The notes under the pieces: model-generated | Told to the model about the DNA's origin: nothing | The model's input: the letters and a program-made list of their open reading frames with translations, nothing else | The model's database searches: none | Program-made: the position numbers and the translations under genes | Part shown: one piece after another, positions 46,179-55,653 of the stretch | How the letters are laid out: every line of letters starts with the position of its first letter | Position numbering within the stretch: position 1 is the stretch's first letter | Assembly (NCBI GenBank): GCA_963841815.1 | Contig: CAWJEE010000015.1 | Coordinates: 1 to 64,000 of the forward strand | Length of the DNA: 64,000 nucleotides | From: JAOUJD01 sp963841815 | GTDB taxonomy: Bacteria > Pseudomonadota > Gammaproteobacteria > Burkholderiales > Burkholderiaceae_F | Direction: 5' to 3'

Positions 46179-48716
46179 ATGTCAGCTGTACCGAATCCGC
46201 CGATGAATCAACCCAATCCCAACCAGGAAGCCGACGGCATGGCCGACTACGGCGCCAGCAGCATCCAGATCCTCGAGGGGCTGGAAGCCGTGCGCAAGCG
46301 GCCCGGGATGTACATCGGCGACACGCACGACGGCACCGGGCTGCACCACATGGTCTTCGAGGTCGTCGACAACGCGGTCGACGAGGCGCTGGCCGGCCAC
46401 TGCGACGACATCATCGTCACGATCCACACCGACAACTCGATCTCGGTGGTCGACAACGGCCGCGGCATCCCGACCGGCATCAAGTTCGACGACAAGCACG
46501 AACCCAAGCGCTCGGCCGCGGAGATCGCGCTGACCGAACTGCACGCCGGCGGCAAGTTCAACCAGAACAGCTACAAGGTGTCCGGCGGCCTGCACGGGGT
46601 CGGCGTCTCGTGCGTCAACGCGCTCAGCAAGTGGCTGCGCCTGACGATCCGGCGCGACGGCAAGGTGCACTACCTGGAGTTCCGCCAGGGCGTCGTGCAG
46701 GAACGCGTGGTCGAAACCGTGGCGACGCCCGAGGGTGACGTCGCCGTGTCGCCGATGAAGGTGATCGGGGCGACCGACCGCCGCGGCACGGAGGTGCACT
46801 TCCTGCCGGACGAGGAGATCTTCCTCAACGTCGACTTCCACTACGAGGTGCTGTCGAAGCGCCTGCGCGAACTCTCGTTCCTGAACAACGGCGTGCGCAT
46901 CAAGCTGGTCGACCAGCGTACCGCCAAGGAGGAGGACTTCGCGTTCTCCGGCGGCGTCAAGGGTTTCGTCCAGTACATCAACAGGGCCAAGAACGTCCTG
47001 CACCCGAACATCTTCTACGCCAGCGGCGACTCGGTGAGCGAAGTGCCGGTCGGCGTCGAGGTGTCGATGCAGTGGAACGACGGCTACAACGAAAGCCTGC
47101 TCGCGTTCACCAACAACATCCCGCAGAGGGATGGCGGCACGCACATCACCGGCCTGCGCGCGGCGATGACGCGGGTGCTGAACAAGTACATCGAGGAAAA
47201 CGAACTGGCCAAGAAGGCCCGGGTCGAGACCAGCGGCGACGACATGCGCGAGGGCCTGACCTGCGTGCTGTCCGTGAAGGTGCCGGAACCGAAGTTCAGC
47301 TCGCAGACCAAGGACAAGCTGGTGTCGTCCGAAGTGCGGCCGGCAGTCGAGGAAGTGGTGGCGCGCGCGCTCGAGTCCTACCTGCTCGAGCGGCCGGCCG
47401 ACGCCAAGATCATCTGCGGCAAGATCGTCGAGGCGGCCCGCGCGCGCGAGGCCGCGCGCAAGGCACGCGAGATGACGCGCCGCAAGGGCGTGCTGGACGG
47501 CGTCGGCCTGCCCGGCAAGCTTGCCGACTGCCAGGCGAAGGATCCCGCGCAGGCCGAGCTCTACATCGTCGAGGGCGACTCGGCGGGCGGCTCGGCCAAG
47601 CAGGGACGCGACCGCAAGTTCCAGGCGATCCTGCCGCTGCGCGGCAAGGTGCTGAACGTCGAGAAGGCGCGCTTCGACAAGCTGATCGGGTCCGAGGCGA
47701 TCACCACGCTGATCACCGCGCTCGGCAGCGGCATCGGCGCGCCCGACACGCCGGACGGCTTCAACATCGAGAAGCTGCGCTACCACCGCATCATCATCAT
47801 GACGGACGCGGACGTCGATGGCGCGCACATCCGCACGCTGCTGCTGACGCTCTTCTACCGGCAGATGCCGCAGCTGGTGGAGGGCGGGCACATCTACATC
47901 GCGCAGCCGCCGCTGTACAAGATCAAGAACGGCAAGGACGAGCGCTACATCAAGGACGACGCCGAACTCGCGCAGTACATGGTCACGGTGGCCCTCAAGG
48001 ACGCGAGGCTCCTGCCGGCCGAAGGCGCGGCGCCGATCGAAGGAAGCGCGCTCGAAGCGCTCGCACGCCAGTACCTGGTGGCCGACGCGATCATCGGCCG
48101 CCTGGCCCGCGTGATGGATCGCCGCGCGCTCGAAGCGCTGCTCGCCGGGGTCGAACTGAACCTGGACGACACCACCAGCGCCGAGGCCTCCGCGCAGCGC
48201 CTGGCGAAGGCGCTCGGCAACTCGACGGTCCACGTTTACGCCCAGCACGACGCGGTGACCGACAAGCACCGGCTGCGCATCGAACGTCGCCATCACGGCA
48301 ACGCGAAAGTCAGCGTGATCGACGTCGACTTCGTGCACGGCGCCGACTACGCGGCGCTCAACACCGCGTCGCGCACGTTCAAGGGCCTGCTCGGCACCGG
48401 CGCCAGGGTCATCCGCGGCAGCGGAGAAAAGGAGAAGCAGGCGCCTGTCGCGAGCTTTGCCGAGGCGATGGACTGGCTGATGAAGGAAGCCGACGCGGCG
48501 GTCAGCCGCCAGCGCTACAAGGGGCTCGGCGAGATGAATCCCAGCCAACTGTGGGAAACGACGATGGACCCCGCCGTGCGCCGCATGCTGCGGGTGCAGA
48601 TCGAGGACGCGATCGGCGCCGACCAGATCTTCACGACGCTGATGGGCGACGATGTCGAACCGCGGCGGCAGTTCATCGAGACGAACGCGCTGTACGCGGG
48701 GAACATCGACGTCTGA
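46179..48716 (+). CDS. gyrB: DNA gyrase subunit B
   Basis: 845 residues from the ATG at 46179. The ATPase domain has GLEAVRKRPGMYIGDTHDGT, VVDNAVDEALAGHCDDI and GGLHGVGVSCVNALS. The Toprim domain has the Glu in YIVEGDSAGGSAKQGRDRKF and the Asp pair in IIMTDADVDGAHIRTLLLT. It ends MNPSQLWETTMDP followed by YAGNIDV. The large insert of Gram-negative GyrB (about residues 590-760) is present. The N-terminus carries some 25 extra Pro/Asn-rich residues. With GyrA, not in the window, it introduces negative supercoils. Confidence 0.98.
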   Translation: MSAVPNPPMNQPNPNQEADGMADYGASSIQILEGLEAVRKRPGMYIGDTHDGTGLHHMVFEVVDNAVDEALAGHCDDIIVTIHTDNSISVVDNGRGIPTGIKFDDKHEPKRSAAEIALTELHAGGKFNQNSYKVSGGLHGVGVSCVNALSKWLRLTIRRDGKVHYLEFRQGVVQERVVETVATPEGDVAVSPMKVIGATDRRGTEVHFLPDEEIFLNVDFHYEVLSKRLRELSFLNNGVRIKLVDQRTAKEEDFAFSGGVKGFVQYINRAKNVLHPNIFYASGDSVSEVPVGVEVSMQWNDGYNESLLAFTNNIPQRDGGTHITGLRAAMTRVLNKYIEENELAKKARVETSGDDMREGLTCVLSVKVPEPKFSSQTKDKLVSSEVRPAVEEVVARALESYLLERPADAKIICGKIVEAARAREAARKAREMTRRKGVLDGVGLPGKLADCQAKDPAQAELYIVEGDSAGGSAKQGRDRKFQAILPLRGKVLNVEKARFDKLIGSEAITTLITALGSGIGAPDTPDGFNIEKLRYHRIIIMTDADVDGAHIRTLLLTLFYRQMPQLVEGGHIYIAQPPLYKIKNGKDERYIKDDAELAQYMVTVALKDARLLPAEGAAPIEGSALEALARQYLVADAIIGRLARVMDRRALEALLAGVELNLDDTTSAEASAQRLAKALGNSTVHVYAQHDAVTDKHRLRIERRHHGNAKVSVIDVDFVHGADYAALNTASRTFKGLLGTGARVIRGSGEKEKQAPVASFAEAMDWLMKEADAAVSRQRYKGLGEMNPSQLWETTMDPAVRRMLRVQIEDAIGADQIFTTLMGDDVEPRRQFIETNALYAGNIDV

Positions 48717-48755
48717 GCTTGTAGGTTCCTGACCCCGCCCGTCGAGCGGCAGGAA

Positions 48756-49412
48756 TCAGTTTGCGGGCTTGAGTACCGCCTTCAAGTTCTTCGTCAGGTC
48801 ATTGACGCCGGCCACGACAACCTCTTTCCACTCGGAATCGGTCACCGCCATGCCCTTGACCACTGCGTTGCCGCGGACGCTGACTTCCTTGCGCCCGGTA
48901 AGGCCTTCTCCCTTCACCAGCAGGAGACTGCGGAATTCGACTGTGACCTGCCAGAACCCCGGCGTGAACCACGCCCAGAACTGGTCGATGTCGATCTGCA
49001 TCGGAAGGGCGTTCTCGAAGTGCGGGGACTTTGCGTCCACAACTTCGTAGCCCTGCTCGGTCAGCGCCCTCGCCGCCGCTTCGCGCACCACGAGCTCGAC
49101 CGTCCGGCCCTCCGGCAGCAGGACGTTGGCAAATGCCATACCGTAGCCGCCACGCTTGCGAGCAACAGCGCGGGACGTGATCGCAGCATTCTTCAACTCC
49201 TGCGCATTCTCCAGGGATGGCGTCGAAGGATCCTTGGGCGCCGCATCGAAGCGCCGGATGTCTCGCACTTCCGCGATCTTGGCGAACCCCTTTGCCGCAA
49301 CGGCCGGCGTCTGTGCATGTTGCACGTCGATCGTCGAAGTCGTCGTCGCGCAGCCCGAGAACAGCCCGACAAATACCAAGGCGGAGATCGCCACGCACTT
49401 CCTTGCGTTCAT
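48756..49412 (-). CDS. Lipoprotein of unknown function
   Basis: 218 residues starting MNARKCVAISALVFVGLFSG with the lipobox Cys at residue 21 (LFSGC). The body has IAEVRDIRRFDAAPKDPSTP, a long strand-rich region and FWAWFTPGFWQVTVEFRSLL. The overall pattern resembles YajG-like outer-membrane lipoproteins, but the match is not strong enough to name it. It converges on gyrB and starts just before the drop in GC that marks the biosynthetic island. Confidence 0.65.
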   Translation of the reverse strand: MNARKCVAISALVFVGLFSGCATTTSTIDVQHAQTPAVAAKGFAKIAEVRDIRRFDAAPKDPSTPSLENAQELKNAAITSRAVARKRGGYGMAFANVLLPEGRTVELVVREAAARALTEQGYEVVDAKSPHFENALPMQIDIDQFWAWFTPGFWQVTVEFRSLLLVKGEGLTGRKEVSVRGNAVVKGMAVTDSEWKEVVVAGVNDLTKNLKAVLKPAN

Positions 49413-49642
49413 TGGTATGCCTCTCTTCTTGCTTCTGGGGTCTGGAAAGGTGAATTCAGTACGGCCGGCTTTCGGATGCCGGCCTGGATAGCGCACGGCA
49501 GCGACGGAGAATGTCTAAAGCCGTTTCATATTCGGCGGCAAACCGCCATCGTCGTTGACAGGAGTCAACCCCGGCTGCAGCTGAGTACCTAAGGCCCGGC
49601 GATGGATGACCTTCCGTGTGCAAGCGAGTGGGCTTGTCTACT

Positions 49643-49663
49643 CCGCTGGCTCTGTGCCAGCGG
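49643..49663. terminator. Hairpin at the end of the biosynthetic operon
   Basis: CCGCTGGC and GCCAGCGG form an 8-bp perfect stem with a 5-nt loop, nine bases past the stop of the last operon gene. There is no U-run, so intrinsic termination is uncertain. The rest of 49413-49671 has only one other hairpin (GGCCGGC/GCCGGCC near 49471) and no gene. Confidence 0.4.
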
Positions 49664-49671
49664 CCGACCGT

Positions 49672-50886
49672 CTAGGTCGCTGCTCTTGTGATGCCGAGGG
49701 GGCGCCGGCAAAGCAGGAAGCATGCGGCCGCGAACGTCCCAAGTAGAACCACTCGCGGGAGCATGAACTGAGCGTCTGGGTCGCCAAGGAATACGGACTG
49801 CATCCCATCGAGCGCCCAGCCCATCGGTGACCACTCGGACACGATCTGAAGGTCTGGGGGCATCAGCATCCGAGGCACCATCACTCCTGCGATAGCAGCG
49901 AGCAGAACGTTTACGCCGCCACCCAAGGCGGCTGCTATCTCAAAATTTCGAGAATACGATGCAATGAGGAGCGCTAGGCATACAGCGGCCGCGCTTGTCG
50001 CTACCACTATCAGTAGGAACCAGCCCAGTGCGATGTCTAAGTGAAGAGCATCGCCCCCGAGCAGTGGCACGAGCCATCGTCCGACAGCTAGCATCAAAGC
50101 TAGTTGAACCCAGTTCAAGAGCATGAAAGCGACGAGCTTCGCTCCTAGAACGACTTCTGGCCCGACTCCAAATGTTGCCATCCGCGCGAGCGTGCCGTCG
50201 CGGCGTTCCTGAATGAGGACGCCGGAAATCGGGATGACGACGAAAAACATGCCGAAGATCAGCCACGCCGGCACGCTCTGCTGAACAGCGGTCATCCTCC
50301 GGCCGGACTCGATCTCGTACAGATACCGGATTGCCAAGGCTCCAGGTGCGAGGATTGACTCTGCACTCGTGGCACCTTCCAGCAACACGCTCGAGAATGG
50401 CCCAGCCTCCGCGGCAGCGATTTGCATCTGAGCCCGAAGGATTGAAAAGCTGAGCTCGGCACGGAGCCTGGCGGCGGCGGCAGGCTGAACCCGATTACCC
50501 AGCCATAGCTCGAGTTGCTTCAATTGAGGACGCCTGTCCGGACCCAACCAGGGCGCCTTCACGATGACTCCAGCCTCGACTTGGCGTGCCTTCAGTGCGG
50601 CCTGCAGATCTCTTCGCGAAGGGAATGTTTGCCCACCACCGCGGCTCTGAATCCAGTCCTGGTGCCACTGCCGTGCCGAAGCGCTACCGTCTTCCAGTAC
50701 CCAGCCGGTCGTCGGCAATTCGACCGTTTCGACAAGTGTGTTCTTCAACGTGAAAGACATTACCAACAGGAAGAGCGCGGGCATCACGAACAGGACGGCC
50801 AATCCGTGCGGGTTGCGAAGTAGCAGCCGCCACTCCTTTGCAGCCAAGCGGAGTAGCTGTGCTCGTCGTCGAACTAGCCAGGACAT
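49672..50886 (-). CDS. ABC-2 type transporter permease
   Basis: 404 residues. One N-terminal helix (GLAVLFVMPALFLLVMSFTL) is followed by a periplasmic domain of about 150 residues and five C-terminal helices. The motif VLIQERRDGTLARMATFG and the GIxxPxxxMP-like GVMVPRMLMPPDLQ are typical of ABC-2 exporters (DrrB/YadH group). The ATG at 50886 has an AGGG site; a GTG lies at 50895. It pairs with the ATPase encoded two bases upstream. In this cluster it may export the polyene lipid or an intermediate, replacing the MMPL pump of classical aryl polyene clusters. Confidence 0.88.
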   Translation of the reverse strand: MSWLVRRRAQLLRLAAKEWRLLLRNPHGLAVLFVMPALFLLVMSFTLKNTLVETVELPTTGWVLEDGSASARQWHQDWIQSRGGGQTFPSRRDLQAALKARQVEAGVIVKAPWLGPDRRPQLKQLELWLGNRVQPAAAARLRAELSFSILRAQMQIAAAEAGPFSSVLLEGATSAESILAPGALAIRYLYEIESGRRMTAVQQSVPAWLIFGMFFVVIPISGVLIQERRDGTLARMATFGVGPEVVLGAKLVAFMLLNWVQLALMLAVGRWLVPLLGGDALHLDIALGWFLLIVVATSAAAVCLALLIASYSRNFEIAAALGGGVNVLLAAIAGVMVPRMLMPPDLQIVSEWSPMGWALDGMQSVFLGDPDAQFMLPRVVLLGTFAAACFLLCRRPLGITRAAT

Positions 50887-50896
50887 GAGCGGCACC

Positions 50897-51637
50897 CTAA
50901 TCCCTGAGTCGCCGGTTCGTGTAGTGCATGAAAAGCTGCTCTAGGTTGTCAAACGGACCGTTATGAGATGGAGTGAGAAGAAGCGATGCAAGGTCGCCGC
51001 TGGCAACTACGCGGCCATGATCGAGCAGCAGGATATGAGAGCAGACTGCGCTCACCTCCTCCATGTAGTGCGTGGCGTAGAGAACGGCTGTGCCATGGCT
51101 GACAAACTCTCGAACACGATCGAGCAAGAAGGCGCGGGACTGAGGGTCGACGCCGGCAGTTGGCTCGTCGAGCAGCAACACATCAGGTCGCTGAAGTAAC
51201 GCGATGGCGAGGTTCAAACGGCGACGTACGCCGCCCGAGCAATGCTTTGCGCGGCGGTCCAGAAACTCTTGGAGAACGCAGTCAGCCGTTGCACGTTCGA
51301 CGCGCGCTATAGCTTCACCTCTCGGCATGTCGAGCATGCTGGCGAAGAGCGCGAGATTCTCCTGACACGTCAATTCTGGATAGAACGCATAGTCCTGAGG
51401 GACCCAAGCAACAGTCGGCCTCTCATTGGCGGCGTAGACGACCGCGCCGGACTGAGGAGTACGAAGGCCGATCAGCACGTTGATCAACGTCGATTTGCCC
51501 GAGCCGTTCGGTCCGAGCAGTCCCACGGCATGTCCGCGCATAAGCTGCAGGTCCACGCCATCTAGCGCGGCTTCGGACTGCTCCGGATAGCGATAGACCA
51601 ACTTCTCCGCGCTAATGAGCGGCAACTCCCCGGTCAT
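50897..51637 (-). CDS. ABC-2 type transporter ATPase
   Basis: 246 residues. Walker A is GPNGSGKSTLINVLIGL, the signature is CSGGVRRRLNLAIALL, Walker B is VLLLDEPTAGVDP, and the switch His is in VLYATHYMEEV, all of the DrrA/CcmA class. The start overlaps the glycosyltransferase stop by four bases (ATGA) and the permease follows directly. It powers the exporter at the end of the biosynthetic operon. Confidence 0.92.
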   Translation of the reverse strand: MTGELPLISAEKLVYRYPEQSEAALDGVDLQLMRGHAVGLLGPNGSGKSTLINVLIGLRTPQSGAVVYAANERPTVAWVPQDYAFYPELTCQENLALFASMLDMPRGEAIARVERATADCVLQEFLDRRAKHCSGGVRRRLNLAIALLQRPDVLLLDEPTAGVDPQSRAFLLDRVREFVSHGTAVLYATHYMEEVSAVCSHILLLDHGRVVASGDLASLLLTPSHNGPFDNLEQLFMHYTNRRLRD

Positions 51638-52461
51638 CGCACTGCAACTTCTCGAGAAGGATCACCGTATCGATGGGCCGGTGGGGTGCTTGCCTGACGG
51701 CCAAGGAGAACCTGAGGGCGATGAAGGCTACGCCACAACCCAAGGGGCGCCATGCCTTGACGCAGCAGGCGTCCTGCCACCATCAGGACGATCTTCGTTA
51801 TGTCAACGACCGGTCGGAAGTGGCTCTGCCTCGCGTTTTCCGGGTAGTGCCCCGGGATGGCGACCGCGAGAGTACGGAACCCCTTCGATGCAGCGTCGAT
51901 CAGGATTTCGCTTTCGAAGGTAAAGCGGCTGCTGCGCACCCGATTCAATGCGATGCGCATCACTTCTTGCGGGTAGATGCGAAAGCCTGACTGGGAATCG
52001 GCGATCGGGTGGCCTGACGCCCAGGAGATCCAGAAACAGGCGAAGCGATTTGCCCGATATCGGGCAGGCGGAAACTGCGTTCGGTCATGTAGTCGTGAGC
52101 CGATCACGATTCGATCAGTGTGTCCTTCCCACGCGTCCAGAAGACTCGGCGCATCGGATGGGTCATGCTGACCATCGCCGTCCAGGGTGATGACGCATCG
52201 TGCGTCATGTGCGAGCGCGTGCCGGAAGGCCGTCTTCAGGCTCGCCGCCTTGCCTTCGTTCGTCTCATGGCGGAGCAGCGTTATGGGCAGGCCACCGAGC
52301 TGCGAGCAGGTCTCGTCTGTCGAGCCGTCGTCGACGACGATTACGCGAGGGCAGAGCGACAGAGAAGCCTCTGCCAACGAGCGAATCGTTCGGGCTTCGT
52401 TGTAGGCTGGGATCGCGATCCAGACGCGGGCCCAAAAATCCGAGGCGGAAGGAGACTCCAT
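51634..52461 (-). CDS. Family 2 glycosyltransferase
   Basis: 275 residues. The GT-A fold starts VWIAIPAYNEARTIRSLAEA, with VIVVDDGSTDET for the nucleotide sugar, DGDGQHDP as the DxD metal site and SQSGFRIYPQEV. One short hydrophobic segment near the C-terminus (DITKIVLMVAGRLL) may touch the membrane. Aryl polyene clusters of the Xanthomonas and Escherichia type also encode a GT2 enzyme, taken to attach a sugar or head group to the polyene. It follows the ketoreductase by three bases. Confidence 0.88.
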   Translation of the reverse strand: MESPSASDFWARVWIAIPAYNEARTIRSLAEASLSLCPRVIVVDDGSTDETCSQLGGLPITLLRHETNEGKAASLKTAFRHALAHDARCVITLDGDGQHDPSDAPSLLDAWEGHTDRIVIGSRLHDRTQFPPARYRANRFACFWISWASGHPIADSQSGFRIYPQEVMRIALNRVRSSRFTFESEILIDAASKGFRTLAVAIPGHYPENARQSHFRPVVDITKIVLMVAGRLLRQGMAPLGLWRSLHRPQVLLGRQASTPPAHRYGDPSREVAVR

Positions 52462-52464
52462 GTC

Positions 52465-53208
52465 TCAGTAAAGTCCGCCGTTCACGCCGATCACCTGACC
52501 AGTTATATAGCCTGCAGCGTCGGATACGAGGAACGCCACCAGTCCTGCGACTTCTTCTGGTCGACCGGCCCGGCCAATCGGAACCAGTTCCTTCAGCTTC
52601 TCGGGCGGGAAGCTCTTGGATGACATGTCGGTGTCGATGATGCCTGGAGCGACTGCATTGACCGTAATCCCGCGACTCGCCACCTCTTTGGCCAATGACT
52701 TGGTGGCACCGTGCAAGCCGGCCTTTGCCGCTGCGTAATTGGCTTGCCCACGATTCCCGGCCTGTCCTGAGACGGAAGTGATGTTGACGATTCGTCCCCA
52801 GCGCGTTCGCACCATCGGCAGTAGCAGAGGCTGGGTCACACGGAAGAAGCCGTTCAGGTTGATGTCGACGACATCAGTCCAGTCGTCTTCACCCATGCCC
52901 GCCATCAGAGCGTCGCGGTGAACACCTGCATTGTTGATGAGGATCTGGACTGGCCCGGCTGAGAGAAGGCGGTCCGTAGCGGCACTGACCTGCACACCAT
53001 CCTGCAAATCGAACGCGATGGCCGATGCGAGGCCGCCAGCCTTCACGAGTTCATCGACTACTGCCTGCGCCCGGTCCACTCCACGGTTGGCGTGCACGAT
53101 CACTTCAATTCCTGTCGCGGCGAGGGCTCGGCAAACGGCCCTTCCGATTTCACCGCTGCCGCCTGTTACCAGTGCGCGCCGCCTTGAGGAGACAGAATCT
53201 GCTATCAC
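52465..53208 (-). CDS. 3-oxoacyl-ACP reductase (FabG-like ketoreductase)
   Basis: 247 residues, short-chain dehydrogenase fold. The NADPH loop is TGGSGEIG (15-22), with NNAG (92-95) and the catalytic Ser145, Tyr158 and Lys162 (NYAAAK). The FabG-like tail GYITGQVIGVNGG is intact. It reduces the 3-keto group after each condensation in polyene synthesis (ApeQ role). It starts at a GTG overlapping the dehydratase stop (GTGA). Confidence 0.92.
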   Translation of the reverse strand: MIADSVSSRRRALVTGGSGEIGRAVCRALAATGIEVIVHANRGVDRAQAVVDELVKAGGLASAIAFDLQDGVQVSAATDRLLSAGPVQILINNAGVHRDALMAGMGEDDWTDVVDINLNGFFRVTQPLLLPMVRTRWGRIVNITSVSGQAGNRGQANYAAAKAGLHGATKSLAKEVASRGITVNAVAPGIIDTDMSSKSFPPEKLKELVPIGRAGRPEEVAGLVAFLVSDAAGYITGQVIGVNGGLY

Positions 53209-53639
53209 TGTGTCGTGTGCTGTGTGAAGGCGACCATCAGTCGTCCGCGCGCGATCGGCGTCCTATCGCATGCGACCTCGAAATCATATAGGCATCCCCC
53301 TGCAGTCCTGCTTAAGAGTTCAGCCTTCACCAGGACGCTACCCCGGTCGTCGGGGATCCAGGCTGCTGTGAGTTCGACGTCAGTGAGCTTTGCTAGCAGT
53401 CCCTGGAGAGGAGATTCGGGCCGGTCGATGAGAAAGCCATGCACGGCGGCCGCTTGTGCTGCGTATTCGGCTGCAGCCACCGACGGGACCGCGCCGTCGC
53501 GTGCAAGCGGGTGATGCGCCGTGGGCGGCATGGCCAAACACGCAATGCGCGTGGCGTCCCAACGAACGACGGAGTCGAGTAGAACCATGCGACCCGTATG
53601 CGGCATGCAACGCTCAATCGTGGCGCGATCGAGCATCAT
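53205..53639 (-). CDS. ApeP-like 3-hydroxyacyl-ACP dehydratase
   Basis: 144 residues, hotdog fold. MPHTGRMVLLDSVVRW carries the active His-containing loop and AAAEYAAQAAAVHGF the Glu/His helix of the ApeP family (formerly annotated FabZ-like or hypothetical). In described systems ApeP pairs with ApeI to dehydrate the growing polyene. The ATG at 53639 is used; a TTG at 53645 overlaps the upstream stop. Confidence 0.82.
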   Translation of the reverse strand: MMLDRATIERCMPHTGRMVLLDSVVRWDATRIACLAMPPTAHHPLARDGAVPSVAAAEYAAQAAAVHGFLIDRPESPLQGLLAKLTDVELTAAWIPDDRGSVLVKAELLSRTAGGCLYDFEVACDRTPIARGRLMVAFTQHTTQ

Positions 53640-53641
53640 CC

Positions 53642-54448
53642 TCAATCACTCTTACGTCGGACACGCAGCATCAACTCGTTCCAGCGCAGGCGCAGTTCTG
53701 CCGTCTCCTGTTCCTCCAGTAGACCAAGGGCAGCAAATGCGCGGGCACTGCCCTGGCCGCTCCAGGCGGTTGGTATCCAACTGGGAAGCGAAGTCGGCCT
53801 GGCATTTCCGGCTTCCACAACATCAATGGAGAAGGACGCGAGCTTTGGAAACTGCTGCTCCATCCCGGCGCTGATAACCCAAGCAGACGCGGTCGAAACC
53901 GTGATGGGCAGCAACTCGTCCATAGGGGGCGTCATCCTCGGGTCGTAGGAAACCAGCAAGACAGGCTGCCCCGCAGACCATGCTTCTGTGGCAGCGAAGA
54001 CCAGCCCCGCTGCGAAACTCTCGAGACCAACGCTGATCACTGTCGCGGACTGACGATTGCGATATCCAATCGAGAAGTATCCGGACGGCGCATTGAGGAC
54101 CGAGTTCGAAAACAGCGACGGGGACATCTGCCGCGTTGTATCCAATGCATGGAGCATCTGCTGGCAGATCTCGCCGGTACCTTCGTCTGTCGCAAAGACG
54201 CAGCGAAGGGAATCAGCCTCAAACGGGCTCGACGTCAGCGCCTGTTCGATGCAGGCGAGCGTCAGTCGGACGACCTGACTTGCCCGACGGCGCTCGTTTG
54301 CGGGAAGGACGTCTGGGCTTGGGGCTGGTGCCGGCTGAACTGCCTCGTGCAGTTGGCCGCTGCGGCAGGCGGCTCTGAGGTCGTCGAGACAGCTCAGCCC
54401 CGGTGCCAGCACGCCAGCTGCATGCAGGTCGAACGACAGCGAGCTCAT
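53642..54448 (-). CDS. Ketosynthase-like chain-length-factor homologue (no active-site Cys)
   Basis: 268 residues, shorter than a full ketosynthase. The thiolase-like core is seen in SVLNAPSGYFSIGYRNRQSA, and the usual Cys position reads VISVGLESFAAGL, without Cys. The C-terminal His motifs of KS-alpha are absent. This fits the CLF partner (ApeC-like) that forms a heterodimer with the intact ketosynthase encoded just upstream and sets polyene length. The ATG overlaps the ketosynthase stop by four bases. No catalytic role of its own is expected. Confidence 0.78.
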   Translation of the reverse strand: MSSLSFDLHAAGVLAPGLSCLDDLRAACRSGQLHEAVQPAPAPSPDVLPANERRRASQVVRLTLACIEQALTSSPFEADSLRCVFATDEGTGEICQQMLHALDTTRQMSPSLFSNSVLNAPSGYFSIGYRNRQSATVISVGLESFAAGLVFAATEAWSAGQPVLLVSYDPRMTPPMDELLPITVSTASAWVISAGMEQQFPKLASFSIDVVEAGNARPTSLPSWIPTAWSGQGSARAFAALGLLEEQETAELRLRWNELMLRVRRKSD

Positions 54449-55653
54449 TGCACACCGTCCACGCCGAAGACCAGAGAGCAATTGCTGCCGCCGAAGCCGA
54501 AACTGTTGCTCATCGCAAATCGGATGCGCTCGGTGCGCGGCTGGAGGACCGTATCCAAACCCAGCGTGGAGTCCGGCGACACGAGGGTCGGTGACCCCGG
54601 CAACGTCTGATGCTCGAGTGCAAGCATGGTGACGATCGCTTCGACGATGCCTGCGGCGCCCAAGGTGTGTCCGGTCAACCCTTTGGTGGAAGACACTGGA
54701 ACACCCTGACGACCAAAGACGTCCCTCAGTGCCGCCGCCTCGGAGCCGTCGTTGGCCGAAGTCCCGGTGCCGTGAGCATTGACGTACCCGATCTCGGCTG
54801 GCGTAAGGCCCGCGGCTGTGATCGCCTGAACCATGGCCTGGCGGGCCCCAACGCCCTCGGGATGGGGCGTGGACATGTGCCAGGCGTCGCTCGACTCTCC
54901 GCCACTTACAAGGTTGATCTTTGAGGGCGCCTTATCGAGCAGCGCGAAGCCGGCAGCTTCGCCGATGGAGATTCCCTTGCGATCGACATCGAAGGGTCGG
55001 CAAATGTCTTCCGAGAGAAGTTGCAGCGAGGCGAAACCGTGCAGAGTAGACAAGCACAGACTGTCCGATCCTCCAACGACGGCGGCATCAATCAAGCCTG
55101 CGCGAATGAACCGCTGTGCGGCGAGAAACCCCTTCGCGCTTGACGAGCACGCCGTTGTAATGGCCGCGACTGGGCCGCGTAGGTGCAGGATTTCAGCCGC
55201 AAACCGACACAGCGAGTCAGCGGAGTGAGTGTGGCGATAACTGAACGCTGGCGGCCACTGTCCGCTTGACCGACGTACGCCGTAGGCTTCTTCAGTGCTT
55301 CGGATCCCGGATGTGCTTGTCCCGATGAAGAGGCCCACGCGGTGCTGTCCGTACCGGCCGATCGCACCGTCGATCGCGCTCCGGAAGCTGGCATCCTGCA
55401 GTGCGAGCCAGACCAACCGATGCGCTCGAGAATCCCATTGCTTGAGCGCGTTCGGCAGACCTGCGTCGGCCCCTGGCACAGTCCCGATCCAACATGGCAA
55501 GTCGCACCACTCCAATCCATTGCGGGCCAAGCCGGTTGTATTGGTCGCCAATGCCTTCCAGAGCGCCTGTGCATCGCAACCACTCGGATGCACTACGGTT
55601 ACCGCCGGCACTCCGAGAGCAGGCGAGTGGCGTAAGGCGAGCGGGACGGTCAT
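54445..55653 (-). CDS. Beta-ketoacyl-ACP synthase (KS-alpha, ApeO-like)
   Basis: 402 residues with a full FabF-type active site: Cys169 in ITTACSSSAKG, His294 in NAHGTGT and His329 in GHTLGAAG. It starts MTVPLALRHSPALGV at an ATG overlapping the methyltransferase stop. It would condense malonyl-ACP units onto the aryl starter. It is the only complete ketosynthase in the cluster, whereas described aryl polyene clusters often have further ones (ApeR-like). Confidence 0.93.
   Translation of the reverse strand: MTVPLALRHSPALGVPAVTVVHPSGCDAQALWKALATNTTGLARNGLEWCDLPCWIGTVPGADAGLPNALKQWDSRAHRLVWLALQDASFRSAIDGAIGRYGQHRVGLFIGTSTSGIRSTEEAYGVRRSSGQWPPAFSYRHTHSADSLCRFAAEILHLRGPVAAITTACSSSAKGFLAAQRFIRAGLIDAAVVGGSDSLCLSTLHGFASLQLLSEDICRPFDVDRKGISIGEAAGFALLDKAPSKINLVSGGESSDAWHMSTPHPEGVGARQAMVQAITAAGLTPAEIGYVNAHGTGTSANDGSEAAALRDVFGRQGVPVSSTKGLTGHTLGAAGIVEAIVTMLALEHQTLPGSPTLVSPDSTLGLDTVLQPRTERIRFAMSNSFGFGGSNCSLVFGVDGVQ

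Noticed and set aside
46182..48548. 788-codon minus-strand frame inside gyrB
   Set aside because: Fully antisense to gyrB, with no recognisable domain.
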